NCBI GenBank assembly: GCA_036867785.1
Contig: CP145421.1
Span: forward strand, 992,001-1,056,000
DNA: 64,000 nt
Origin: Plasmodiophora brassicae
Lineage: Eukaryota; Endomyxa: Phytomyxea; Phytomyxea; Plasmodiophorida
Direction of reading: 5' to 3'
The notes under the pieces are model-generated. The model saw only the letters and a list, made by a program, of their open reading frames with translations, was not told the DNA's origin and did not search any database. Every line of letters starts with the position of its first letter. Position 1 is the stretch's first letter. Of the stretch, positions 8,616 through 18,092 are shown piece after piece. The translations under genes and the position numbers were made by a program.

Positions 8616-11561
8616 TCAGGACAGGAACGGGGTCGGGATTCGGAGCACCTGCAGGCCACATCCAACAATAGCAACGTCAAGGGAGCCACCGTGCTCGTAG
8701 ATACTCATCGCCGCCGCATCAGCGACGTCGACCTGTACGGAGCCGCGACACCGCTCCAGACGCAGACCGTCGATTCGCCAGCGATGCAGGTATCGGTCGG
8801 TGCCGACCGACAGCACATGCCGCCCCGCTCGATCGATGCCAACGGCCATGACGGGCGACGCATGCGCTCCTGGACGTCCTTCTCCCCGTACTGCAGTGCA
8901 TACGCGCCCGGTATCAATGGTTAACCTGGTTACTTGCAGGGAGTGGTCGTCGCCGCAGGTGATGATCAGAACGCCGGGTGCCTCGTCAAGCAAATGGCAT
9001 ACCATGCCGTTAATGCCGTTCTGGTGAACACCGGCGATGTCGGCCAACGGTGCCAGCTTGTCCGCGTTCGACGTCAGGTCCCATACCACAATCCGGCCCC
9101 GGGTGTCTCCTGTAATGGAAATGCCAAGAGCAGGCAGCGTTCGACAGACGAGCACCGGGTGGTGGCCGTGTCCAGTGCCCGGCGCCGATGCCGCTACTGA
9201 AACAATGGTACCATTCGACTTCAGCAAATACCTGGACACGCGCCCGATAGAATCGCCAGTAAGGATCGTTTCGTCGAACGCATCGACCGATGTGAAGCGC
9301 ACGTCTAGGTTGAGCTGGCGCTCGGCCTGCAGATCGCCAGGCGACTTTCGGAACCATTTGCCACGACGGGAGGCGAACCCGGACACAATGTCGTGGTACA
9401 CGACCTGCAACGCGTCCGACGACAAGGCTGACCGGCGACAGCAAAGCATCTGCTGTCGGGCACCGGCGGCGATGACAAGGTCACCGGTCTTGCTCAGGCA
9501 GCGTAACGGCGTCCGCTTGATGCCCGACGGTTCAACAACGCCAGCGCATTCGACGCTCAGATCGTCGTCCACGGAACAACAGCGGACGGTGCCATCCTCG
9601 CCCGTTGTGATCAGGCGATCGGGGGCAACCCACCGAACATCGCAGACTTGACGGGTGTGGAACGCGGTGAACGTCGTCCGGTTGACGGCAATACCGCATT
9701 CGGGCATAGAAACGCGGATGATGGCACGTTGGCGCCTGTCGACGTACATGAAGCGCAGGCCAGACGACAGGGATACGTCGTAGGCGGAGGTGCGCGCCTG
9801 GACGGGCACCAGCGCCAATATATGACGGCGCCCTAGTGTCACGGAGAACGCGTGCCGACGCGTGTCGAACGCGACCGTCACCAGCTCCGGGTCGACGGAT
9901 ACGACGCGATCGACCTGCACGGATGTCGAGCTGGCCATCATGTGCAATCGCGAGGCGTCGTGGTCGTATTGGAGTGTGCACGCGGACCCGTCGGCACCGA
10001 ATGTGATCACGGTCCTGTCGTCAACGACAGCGATCGCTTTGACGATGGATCGGCCATGAAGGCGAGGCAGACGCTGTACGATATCGATCGCGTCGGTTGA
10101 GTCATTGGAGACAAGAAGGTACGCGTTTCCGGTGACATCGCCAATGACGATCGTAGTGTTGTCGACGACACCGGTCGACGACACGTTGCCGCGAGCTTCG
10201 ACTTTGCTCCAGGTGCCCGACGGATGCTTCCAGTGCAGATGGGTGCCGTCATAGGCCAGCAGTCCACGGTTGGGCATTGACCACACCTTGAACACGCACG
10301 ACAAAGCAACCTGGTCGTGGACATCCTCGCCAGAGTGGCCATCGACGAAAAGCACGGCGTCGTTAGTCGCGACGGCAACGGTTTGCCGATCGTCAAGGAC
10401 GCACGACGTGCGGGTTTCGACATGAAGTCGTCGTACGACGTCAAACGTGTCGTCACTGCGATCGTCGGCAAACAGGATGTCCCCGTTCCTGCACACGGCA
10501 ACGACGCCGCCCGATACTGTCAGCAGGCCGATGACGAACGACGACGTCGGCAGCGGGTTCGAGACACGTGTCGTCATCATCCCAGCGCTGTCGGTCGACA
10601 GCGGCGCTTGACAATGCCAAACGCCGTCAGCAGATCCAGCAACGACTGTCCCTGAACCTTCATCGAGAGCGATGCTCCAGACGCTTCCCGACGATACGCG
10701 CCGGTCGTCGAGAAGGTCGCCGGTTCGCAGATCCCATCGGCAGATCAGGCCGTCTTCACCAGCGCTGATGACACAAGCCCGTCCGTTGTCGATTAGCGTC
10801 CGCCAGACGCGCGCGCCATGTCGACGTCCGACCCAAAGGCAATCGCCAGTGTCCTCCCAGCATCGAACCGTCCTGTCGTCCGACGACGACGTCAAACGGC
10901 GGCCGTCGTTGCTCCAAGCGACATTGAATATGACGCCTTTGTGTCCCCGGAGGCGCTGAACAGCATCATGTTCCGCGTCTCGAGCGGCATCATTGGAAAT
11001 GGCCCACAGAAGGATCTCGTTGAATACGGTGCCAGATGCGATGCGGAGGCGATGGGCGCCGGCAGCGTAGATGCGCATGGAGTAGAGCAGGCTGGTGTCC
11101 GTACAGCGATGACGGCAGGTACGAGACCAGGTTGCCGCTGACGATTCACGGCGGTACACATCGACGACGTTGTGTGCCATGCCGATTGCCACGCATTGAC
11201 GGTCGAGGACAACCAGGTCGAGAATGCAGTCGTCGGCAGGTGGGACAATGTCATCCAGCTGCGACAAGGAGTAGTCCGTTAACGACAGTGCCCACAGGCG
11301 ACAGTCGTGTAGGCCGTACACAGCAACGAGCACCACACCGGTCCTGTTTGGCATGGGTAGAGTTCGTATGCCATGCAGTTGGCAGCCGAGCGGGAGGGCC
11401 GCGTATCGATGCAAGCAGCGGCGTGTGGTGCGATCCTGGACCGTTAGAAACGATCCCGACCCGACTAGCACGACTCGGTCGACAGGTGCCAGGGCCGTGA
11501 CCGGGCCGAGAAACGATGCCGCTGGGCCCACGCCATGATCCTGCAGCACGCAGTCGCGCAT
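8616..11561 (-). CDS. WDR6: WDR6/Trm734-like WD40 protein, tRNA 2'-O-methylation cofactor
   Basis: Seen: an uninterrupted frame of about 981 aa from ATG 11561 (the frame is open ~35 codons further but with weak composition). It contains many WD40 units. The signature block SGTVFNEILLWAIS, then LRGHKGVIFNVAWS.DGRRL.SSSDDRTVRCW, then ARVWRTL is the hallmark of WDR6. More propeller blades follow to the C-terminus (SVGTDRYLHRWRIDG). Known: WDR6 (yeast Rtt10/Trm734) pairs with the methyltransferase FTSJ1/Trm7 to methylate the wobble ribose of tRNA-Phe, -Trp and -Leu in the cytosol. The absence of introns contrasts with the intron-dense genes after 31 kb. It lies between the two protease paralogs. 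Confidence 0.85.
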   Translation of the reverse strand: MRDCVLQDHGVGPAASFLGPVTALAPVDRVVLVGSGSFLTVQDRTTRRCLHRYAALPLGCQLHGIRTLPMPNRTGVVLVAVYGLHDCRLWALSLTDYSLSQLDDIVPPADDCILDLVVLDRQCVAIGMAHNVVDVYRRESSAATWSRTCRHRCTDTSLLYSMRIYAAGAHRLRIASGTVFNEILLWAISNDAARDAEHDAVQRLRGHKGVIFNVAWSNDGRRLTSSSDDRTVRCWEDTGDCLWVGRRHGARVWRTLIDNGRACVISAGEDGLICRWDLRTGDLLDDRRVSSGSVWSIALDEGSGTVVAGSADGVWHCQAPLSTDSAGMMTTRVSNPLPTSSFVIGLLTVSGGVVAVCRNGDILFADDRSDDTFDVVRRLHVETRTSCVLDDRQTVAVATNDAVLFVDGHSGEDVHDQVALSCVFKVWSMPNRGLLAYDGTHLHWKHPSGTWSKVEARGNVSSTGVVDNTTIVIGDVTGNAYLLVSNDSTDAIDIVQRLPRLHGRSIVKAIAVVDDRTVITFGADGSACTLQYDHDASRLHMMASSTSVQVDRVVSVDPELVTVAFDTRRHAFSVTLGRRHILALVPVQARTSAYDVSLSSGLRFMYVDRRQRAIIRVSMPECGIAVNRTTFTAFHTRQVCDVRWVAPDRLITTGEDGTVRCCSVDDDLSVECAGVVEPSGIKRTPLRCLSKTGDLVIAAGARQQMLCCRRSALSSDALQVVYHDIVSGFASRRGKWFRKSPGDLQAERQLNLDVRFTSVDAFDETILTGDSIGRVSRYLLKSNGTIVSVAASAPGTGHGHHPVLVCRTLPALGISITGDTRGRIVVWDLTSNADKLAPLADIAGVHQNGINGMVCHLLDEAPGVLIITCGDDHSLQVTRLTIDTGRVCTAVRGEGRPGAHASPVMAVGIDRAGRHVLSVGTDRYLHRWRIDGLRLERCRGSVQVDVADAAAMSIYEHGGSLDVAIVGCGLQVLRIPTPFLS

Positions 11562-12124
11562 TACAGCAATTCCGCGTGGCTCAGGCACTCGCGCGGCGCA
11601 CCAACCCTGACCCGGGCCGCGCGTCTTGCGCGTACGGCTGCACAGACGTCGCGCCAAACCACACAATCGATTGGGGATCGACAGCAGTTTTTAATGAGCG
11701 CTCGTACCTGCTGACGACTCCTGATCAGCATGCGCCCGCGCCTGAGTCGGACGTTCTACGCGAATCAGCATCGTGCTTGGCACAGCTAGTCGATGCAGCC
11801 AGTCACTGTTGTGATGAATCTGTCTAATTTCCACATCTTCTGTATGTGTTATCGCTGGGTGTAGTCCGGACCGCCAACTACCTACATAGGCCAAGAGAGC
11901 AGCTGTTAGCTGCTTTCGAAGTACCTTCCAAGACGTAAGCGCGGCTGCGGCGGTCTTTGCTGTCGGGCGGCGCACTTTTCGCTGGCCGCTTTGCGCGGCA
12001 CGGCGCGCACTATACTGACCTTTGGGGCATTCTGTCGCGCACATTCACGACTCGACTAGTGCCTGGCCGACCAGGCTGTGTCCATTGTTGATATTGCGAG
12101 TAACAAGCAAAAACAACAGGCAGG
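11562..12124. other. Intergenic between WDR6 and signal-peptide cassette A
   Basis: No coding region supported. The last ~100 bp belong to a segment duplicated near 16500-16605 (see cassette A). Confidence 0.4.
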
Positions 12125-12286
12125 ATGGCGACCAAGTTGCTCACAACAACGCTAACATGTCTGCTTCTGTCGTCACACGCCGTACGTGCCTGCACTGCCG
12201 CGCTATTGGAGAAGTCCAACTCACCGGGTCATACGAACTGTGTTATAGGTGACGGGCATGCAGTGGGACGGTTTATGGCAGCCTAA
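12125..12286 (+). CDS. Small signal-peptide ORF, cassette A (53 aa)
   Basis: Seen: ATG 12125 opens a peptide MATKLLTTTLTCLLLSSHAVRA, a textbook secretory signal with an AxA-like end, followed by about 30 polar residues and a stop. A homologous cassette occurs at 16606. The nucleotide similarity extends ~100 bp upstream, so this is a duplicated locus, not chance. It may be a short secreted peptide, or the first exon of a longer gene: a possible donor at 12249 could splice into the downstream open frame to 12464, which I could not confirm. No family recognised. Confidence 0.45.
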   Translation: MATKLLTTTLTCLLLSSHAVRACTAALLEKSNSPGHTNCVIGDGHAVGRFMAA

Positions 12287-12477
12287 GGAGCAATGCAAGG
12301 CGCAGCGTCACGGCAGCGAACGCCATGACCTAGCGACAATCGTATCGTTGGGGAAGTTCGGCCAGTACAAAGTCGATTTCGGCCGTGGGAAGACGGCGAC
12401 AGTGTTCAGAGTTCTGCACGCGGTAGCTGGTTCTACTTGCATTCACGCTTTGCCAAATTACTGAAAGGCCGTTCGAA

Positions 12478-14133
12478 ATGCAGGACCGTGCATTCTATCT
12501 GAAGGTCAAACGAGACACCGACGTCAAGGACCTGCTCGACAAGGGCCACCTGGATGCGAAAGACCTTGACACGATACTGTATCATGCACTGCTGCCGCAA
12601 TCGGGCAAGGGCGGTGCACAACATCCCAATCACGACCAGAATCTGGACGTCGTTCTGAAACGCATCGCACATGTCGGCGAACAGCAAATGACACTGGACA
12701 TCACCGCCTCGATCCTGACGACGTTGGTCAAGTACGGCCCGGACTATTGGCCGAGATTCCAGCCTCTACTCCCGTTACTGAAGCAGGCCATCGCGGTAAG
12801 CCTTCCAAGAAAAGCCCCGGCGTGGACTCCCCTGGGTCTGGTCAACGCCCTATGTGGTCTCGTGAACTTGGGTGCCATCAACAGGCAAGATGATTCGAAA
12901 TTGCTCAACGAAATCGCCAGACACGCCGTCCTGCACTTTGCTGAATTCGACGTCAAGCAGATGGTCCGTACGATCTGGTCGTTCGCAACCGTCGCCTATC
13001 CTGCACCAGCTCTGTTCGAAGCTTTCGCTCGCCACGCAACTGGGAAGATCGACTTGTTCAATGCACAGGATCTGGCCAACACGGTGTGGGCGTTCGTCAC
13101 TACGGGTCAATGTTCATCAGCGGAGGACTTGTTCCGCGCGGTCGCCTCACGAGCAAGCGACAATATCATCCGCACGTTCAATGCGCAGAACCTGGCCAAC
13201 ACAGCCTGGGCGTTTGCCACTGCTGGTTTTGGAGAATTGGCAACTGTCGAAACTAGCCTTTTCAAGGCCATCGCCGGACGCAGCATTAATATCATGGAGA
13301 CGTTCCAGGCTCAGCAAATCGCCAACTTGGCCTGGGCATTCGCCACGGCCCGCCTACGTCAACCTGAGCTTTTCAGTGCCATGAAAACTCGGGCTATGGC
13401 CATAGCGGCAAGCTTCAAGGCCCAGGAGGTCGCCAATCTGCTCTGGGCGTTCGTAACTCTAGCACACGATGAGCCGGACCTCTTCGAAGCTTTCCTGCAA
13501 CCTGTCGTCTGTAACGTAGCCCACATGGATTCCCGTGCAATGCGTCCAATCCTGTGGGCGTACAACACATACGTGCTCAAAGGTCGGCTTCACCCGTTGT
13601 CGCTGGATCCCAAGTTCTACCGCAGGTTTGCCACAAGCGCCCATCGTGACGAGAGAGATCTCACCGTTCTGAATCAATGGCGTCTGACGATGGACAAGCA
13701 GACCTACGAAAAGGTTGTCCGCAACATCCCGGCCATGAAAGCCCTATTTGATCAAGCAATGGGCAACGTGTCGGCTTTATCAGTCAGGGCGTCGCACTTC
13801 CAGAGCGATGTTGGAGTGATTCTCAAGAGCATCGGCGAACCGTTCGCAGAGGAATTCGTTTGCCCACGCACGCAATATTCCATTGATTTCGCAAGCTGGG
13901 ATCGCATGATTGCCCTCGAGGTGAATGGACCATCGCACTTCCTCCGCGACGGATCGTTTGACGGCGCGACCCTGTTCAAGGACGGCGTGCTGAAGAAGTA
14001 CGGGTGGACCGTTGTCCACGTCAACGGCGAGGAATGGGCAAGCCTCGGAGACGATCGTGAGCGCAAACAGGCGTTCCTTCGCCAGAAACTGGCTGCCGCC
14101 CAACAACGAACCATTACAACGCATCAGTGCTGA
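12478..14133 (+). CDS. RAP-domain protein with helical octo/heptatricopeptide-like repeats
   Basis: Seen: an intronless 551-aa protein. Residues ~100-400 hold tandem helical repeats built on the motif FNAQDLANTVWAFVT / FNAQNLANTAWAFATAG / FQAQQIANLAWAFATA, spaced about 37-40 residues. The C-terminus (~459-519) is a RAP domain: YSIDFA, IALEVNGPSHFL, LKKYGWTVVHVNGEEW. Known: such proteins are organelle RNA-binding factors in algae, apicomplexans and related protists. RAP is a PD-(D/E)XK-related fold that helps process or stabilise organelle (mitochondrial or plastid) transcripts. Inferred: a mitochondrial or plastid RNA factor. No obvious transit peptide is seen at the chosen ATG, so an upstream exon is possible. 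Confidence 0.85.
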   Translation: MQDRAFYLKVKRDTDVKDLLDKGHLDAKDLDTILYHALLPQSGKGGAQHPNHDQNLDVVLKRIAHVGEQQMTLDITASILTTLVKYGPDYWPRFQPLLPLLKQAIAVSLPRKAPAWTPLGLVNALCGLVNLGAINRQDDSKLLNEIARHAVLHFAEFDVKQMVRTIWSFATVAYPAPALFEAFARHATGKIDLFNAQDLANTVWAFVTTGQCSSAEDLFRAVASRASDNIIRTFNAQNLANTAWAFATAGFGELATVETSLFKAIAGRSINIMETFQAQQIANLAWAFATARLRQPELFSAMKTRAMAIAASFKAQEVANLLWAFVTLAHDEPDLFEAFLQPVVCNVAHMDSRAMRPILWAYNTYVLKGRLHPLSLDPKFYRRFATSAHRDERDLTVLNQWRLTMDKQTYEKVVRNIPAMKALFDQAMGNVSALSVRASHFQSDVGVILKSIGEPFAEEFVCPRTQYSIDFASWDRMIALEVNGPSHFLRDGSFDGATLFKDGVLKKYGWTVVHVNGEEWASLGDDRERKQAFLRQKLAAAQQRTITTHQC

Positions 14134-14688
14134 GCACATGATTGCACCCGAACAGACTGCAGAGTGCCCGCCCCATTATCCGGCAGAGAGCACGACAGCT
14201 ACGTACGCCGGTCTAGCGATTCGCCGCGCGCGTCGTCGTACGAATTTAGGCGCGCTTGCGCGCGTGACAGGCCGACGAAGACGCAGAGAACAGCGGGTGA
14301 CGAGGTCGATGGAGCGTGCCTGGCACGATGTACCCACCTGCGTCGCTTGATGATTTCCAGATCATGACGTCCAGTACGTGCTTGATGGTGATTATACGGC
14401 CGTGAAGGCGATGCCATTGTCCGGGATCGAGCTGTTCGACACTTGGTTTGCGGGTACCGGCATGTTTCTCATATTGGACTACGGTATGCGCGAGTACGTA
14501 CTGATCACGTCCCAGCTCAAATTCGTGCTTGATCGATAGAATTCGTCCTAACAGGGTTCGCCAACGAACATCCGAATGCGTTTCACCATGTCGGGCGGTC
14601 CCAGGGCTGGCAGTGCGGCGCTCGCGTGAACAACGATGTCGTAAATTGTATTCATCTGGTCGCCACATGGGGCAGCGGAACGCTCTTC
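14134..14688. other. Intergenic, 555 bp, no supported gene
   Basis: Lies between convergent RAP and protease 2 genes. A minus-strand open frame (about 14246-14668) carries a repeated GRI.(S/T)IKH pattern but no recognisable domain. I do not call it a gene. Confidence 0.35.
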
Positions 14689-16347
14689 TTATCGCGACGT
14701 CGTCCGCCCCACGTGGAAGCGACGTCGCCCGCCCGCTCCGGTCAACTTCCTCTTATGCTTCGAGGCGGTTGCTTCTCCAATCACGAATGACTCTTCGCGT
14801 TCGGCACCGACGACGGTACCGTCTGTCCCGACCTGCAGGTGGTAGCCGCCAGCTTCGGCCTGGAAGGCGATACGACGTTCTCCGCTGACAGCGAAAACAC
14901 GCGGCGTGAACCGGGCGAACCGGTCGATGTACGTCTGAGAGTCGACGTCTGCGTTCCAACATCGGACAAAGTTGCCATGGTCGACGGAGCGAATTGCAAC
15001 CTTGCCGTCCCGCTGGGTCTCGAACGTGAAGGTGCACGGCCTGTCGGATACGTGAAGCCGCTGGCCAAAGCCGGGTCCTGCCAGGCACAGGTACCTGCCG
15101 GCGCCACCTGTCCGAATGTAGGCCTCTTTCCCGTCCCATACATCGCCAAACATGGGGAACGGCTCAAACGTAAACCTCGCCGAGTCATCAACAGCGTGCT
15201 GGGCCTGCGCCTCCTTCGAAACGGGGTGCGCGCTCAGGAACACGTTCGCCCAGGTCTGCAAATGCATCGTGCCGTTGTGTCCAGTGATCTTGAACTTGGC
15301 GCAGTCGCTCAGGAGCGTTTCTGTGTCGGCGCGCCCACACGATGTCGATCCTGTCTGGTGTCGAAGGACGAGCCCACGCCTCCAGCGGATGTAGTTACCC
15401 TGGGTCATGGATCGGATTGCACATGTGCCATCGTCGTCGACCTCGATGCGGTACGGGTGCTTCTCGTTCGTGAACGTAACGCGCTGTCCGTCTCTCGGCC
15501 CACACGTCGTCAGGTAGGTCCCATGGCAGTCGCCAATGCAGACAGTCTTCCCACCCCATTGTCCAATCCCATGGTCGTAGGCGCTCGGGTCGTTGGCGGC
15601 TTGCTCCGGGGTCTCGCGCGACACGCCATCGATGGAGAAGGCCCCCGTCAGCGATTGCTTCAGAACGGATGAGGACTTCCACAGCGTCGGGCTGGTCCTG
15701 AAGGAATTGCGGATCAGGAATTGATCGTCGCGGTATGCAATGATCACCACGGCATGCAACGCGCCATCGCTGGCCGCAGGCTCGCCTAGGCTGAGCCAGT
15801 CGATTCTGGCGACGACCGGTTTGCCGTCGTGAATAGCTCTGCGGATCCTGTCCAGCGCCTCGTCCTGCTCGCACGCTTCCCTGAGACACAGCTCGGTGTA
15901 CCCAGTCAGACGCCACTTGCGAGCTTTGATGAGGACAGCATCGGACGGCATGGGCAGGATTCCGACCCCGCTGTCGAAAACGTGCCTGACGGGGGCGAAA
16001 GGGTAGTCTTCCTCGAAGGCGAACCCGTAGCGCTGCACGGCGTCAGCCATGTCTTCGATGCTTGGCCCGGTCCTGCCCAGAAGTCGGGCGTCATGTGTGC
16101 CGCTGGACACATTAGCGAAATGTGTGGCGATCTGGTGCAGGAACGCCACCGAAACGCGATGGCTATTGTTGCGCGACATCATGAAGTACTCGAGGCATGA
16201 CGCCATCGCGAAGGCGGTACACATCCCGAGCAGGCCCTGGAAGCGGATCGGCAGCAGCCGATATTCTGGCAGGCTGCAGGTGCCCGGCAGCGGTGCCTGG
16301 GCGACCGCACTCAGCACGGTGATGAAGGCAGCAGTCGTCGACGCCAT
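14689..16347 (-). CDS. Papain-like (C1A) cysteine protease with beta-trefoil lobes, secreted form; paralog 2
   Basis: Seen: 552 aa, intronless, from ATG 16347. N-terminal signal peptide (MASTTAAFITVLSAVAQA). Papain-type core with FQGLLGMCTAFA (Gln37, Cys43) and ALHAVVIIAYRDDQFLIRNS (His and Asn). Then the same trefoil-like lobes as paralog 1 (GTYLTTCGPR, CAIRSMTQGNYIR, VAIRSVDHGNFVRC). Unlike paralog 1 it ends in a basic, arginine-rich tail with no hydrophobic helix, so it should be soluble or secreted. The pair is clearly related along the whole length. This copy faces the other way and lies 8 kb away, with WDR6 and the RAP gene between, so the duplication was inverted or later rearranged. 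Function beyond protease plus binding domain is inference. Confidence 0.8.
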   Translation of the reverse strand: MASTTAAFITVLSAVAQAPLPGTCSLPEYRLLPIRFQGLLGMCTAFAMASCLEYFMMSRNNSHRVSVAFLHQIATHFANVSSGTHDARLLGRTGPSIEDMADAVQRYGFAFEEDYPFAPVRHVFDSGVGILPMPSDAVLIKARKWRLTGYTELCLREACEQDEALDRIRRAIHDGKPVVARIDWLSLGEPAASDGALHAVVIIAYRDDQFLIRNSFRTSPTLWKSSSVLKQSLTGAFSIDGVSRETPEQAANDPSAYDHGIGQWGGKTVCIGDCHGTYLTTCGPRDGQRVTFTNEKHPYRIEVDDDGTCAIRSMTQGNYIRWRRGLVLRHQTGSTSCGRADTETLLSDCAKFKITGHNGTMHLQTWANVFLSAHPVSKEAQAQHAVDDSARFTFEPFPMFGDVWDGKEAYIRTGGAGRYLCLAGPGFGQRLHVSDRPCTFTFETQRDGKVAIRSVDHGNFVRCWNADVDSQTYIDRFARFTPRVFAVSGERRIAFQAEAGGYHLQVGTDGTVVGAEREESFVIGEATASKHKRKLTGAGGRRRFHVGRTTSR

Positions 16348-16605
16348 TATCTCCGAATGCGGATGTCAGGTCAGCGCGACCTGCGGGCGGGGCCTGCACT
16401 CTGCAGGCGCACGTGACCAAATTATTGTGCGCAGAGCCAGATCTATGTTTGGCGGGCAGTGCATACGCGTAACGCGGTGACTGCGTGGCACAGGCGCACA
16501 GCGCACAGCTGGTACTCGGGACTCGCGCAGGATTACGACTCGTTTCGTGCCCGGCCAGGCTGCGTCTATTGTTGACCCTGCGCAGAACAAGCAAACAGCA
16601 GCGTG

Positions 16606-16734
16606 ATGGTGACGATGTTGCTCGCGACAGTGACATGTCTGCTCCTGTTGTCACACGCCGTCCGTGCCCGTCCCGTACTGCTTTTGGAAAGGTCCGTCCT
16701 GTGCCCAAAAAGATGGCGCCGCGCAGGTCTGTAG
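16606..16734 (+). CDS. Small signal-peptide ORF, cassette B (42 aa)
   Basis: Seen: ATG 16606 opens MVTMLLATVTCLLLLSHAVRA, closely matching cassette A (12125), with related DNA upstream. After the signal the two copies diverge; this one has a short cysteine/arginine-rich end (LCPKRWRRAGL) and stops at 16732-16734, where a tRNA gene begins on the other strand. It is probably a truncated copy of the cassette; expression is unknown. Confidence 0.4.
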   Translation: MVTMLLATVTCLLLLSHAVRARPVLLLERSVLCPKRWRRAGL

Positions 16735-16803
16735 GTCGATGCGAGGATTGAACTCGCGTATTCAGATTCAAAGTCTGATATGCTGCCACTACATCAATCG
16801 ACC
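16733..16803 (-). tRNA. tRNA-Gln (anticodon TTG)
   Basis: Seen on the minus strand: a perfect 7-bp acceptor stem (GGTCGAT / ATCGACC), a D-arm with GG in the loop, a 5-bp anticodon stem TCAGA/TCTGA with loop CTTTGAA (anticodon TTG, U33 present), a 5-bp T-stem GCGAG/CTCGC with loop TTCAATC (good B box), and discriminator T. No intron and no encoded CCA. It reads CAA glutamine codons. Its 3' end touches the stop codon of cassette B. Confidence 0.92.
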
Positions 16804-17683
16804 GTCGACTGCCCCCATGGTCGAGGTGAAGTACGACGCTACATCTCCGAAGTATCGAGGTATGAACTGGTTCTCGATGCGAACATCGATTTGGCGACTA
16901 TCTTTACATACCTACCGGTATTGAGACTGGAATCCTTTGCACATTCGAGACAACAGTACTACATAGGTATCTATGGTTGAAAGGGAGTTTTAAGCAGTAC
17001 TAGCTCCTATCCCTGATCCTGTACCGACCTATATATTGTATCTCGCGCTTCTTCAAGCCTCTTGTTGTAGGCTGTGTCGAGTGACTTATTTTTCGAGTTG
17101 GTCTCCACCTCGTGGCTGTATCCTGGGTCTGCGTATGGTGATTCGTGTCTGTTGCCTTCTCTAGAGGTGTCCTTCGAACCTCTCCTAGATCTTCTGTTCT
17201 GTGGCGGTATGTCTGTGGGCGTCACCGAGCAACCGGTTGGGTCGTGTTTGCCAGCTTCAGGTACAATGGATATTTCTGCTATATGGGCGTGTGGTAGAGG
17301 AAGTCAAACTAATAAGGACCGCCATGAACAGACGAAGTTTGAAGGACATGATACGTATGTCCTTCAAAATTCGTCTGTTCAATGTCTGATCAATGTCCTT
17401 CAAAATTCGTCTGTTCATGGCGGTCCTTATTAGTTTGACTTCCTCTAGGGTGGTCGGCCCCATCGGTTATTGTTGGTATGGTTATGGTAATTCGTTCTGT
17501 ACTGTGTCTTCGTTGCGAGGGTTACGTTGTTATTGTTGCACAGTGGTCGTGCTATTAAAGTGGCTCGTGGCCATTATTTGTGGGTGCACCTGTGGCTGTT
17601 GAGTTTGTATTGGACGCTGGGGGTAGATGTGGTATGGAGACTCGCGTGGGGAATTCGGAAGGTCGAGTTTGTTTGTTGTGTTC
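16804..17683. other. Low-GC intergenic stretch with a foldback repeat
   Basis: Composition is much more T/A-rich than the surrounding DNA, and no gene is supported. It contains the perfect-looking hairpin at 17296-17446. The region directly abuts the MULE insertion. Confidence 0.4.
17296..17446. repeat. Foldback element: 54-bp inverted repeats with 43-bp loop
   Basis: Arms 17296-17349 and 17393-17446 are reverse complements over 54 bp with about two mismatches. The loop contains a third copy of the arm's inner part (ATGTCCTTCAAAATTCGTCT), giving a nested direct repeat. It could be a small foldback/MITE-like element or a cruciform-prone site. No clear target-site duplication was found. Confidence 0.75.
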
Positions 17684-17692
17684 GTTCAAGTG
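17684..17692 (+). repeat. Left 9-bp target-site duplication of MULE
   Basis: GTTCAAGTG; matches the right copy at 20822-20830 at 8 of 9 positions. Confidence 0.8.
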
Positions 17693-17813
17693 CGGCTTTC
17701 CCTTTCAGGTGCGCGAACCTGGAGGTGCGCCCACCCAGTCATAGGAACCTCCAGGTGCGCGCACCTCCAGGTTCGCCAACTGTTTGAGAATTAGTAATCC
17801 GGGACACTGTGAC
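17693..17813 (+). repeat. Left terminal inverted repeat of MULE (121 bp)
   Basis: Exact reverse complement of 20701-20821 by visual alignment. Confidence 0.93.
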
Positions 17814-18092
17814 GTAGCGCACGTGGTCGCCGGTTGATTTATTCCTGGTGCTGATGTTGGATCATGTTGCTCGACCCGAACTTATTGCAGTCCATTACGT
17901 TCGCAAGGTCGACGTCATCAGGTGGTGCGCCCGAGTCCTCCGGCAGACTGGTCTCTCCACGATGTTCGCGGCTCTGTAAAATCTGGACAATGGGAATATC
18001 GTCGTTGGCATCGTTATCGGTGTCATGATCCTGCACCAGCTGGTCTGCAACATTATAACGGTCAGGACATGCGATATGCGCTGTTGACAAAA

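Noticed and set aside
12249-12464. 71-residue frame upstream of the RAP gene as an independent gene
   Set aside because: No ATG-start context or domain; could only be an exon of the cassette A gene, which I could not prove.
14246-14668. Minus-strand frame with repeated GRI.(S/T)IKH
   Set aside because: Interesting repetition but too short and unsupported to call a gene.
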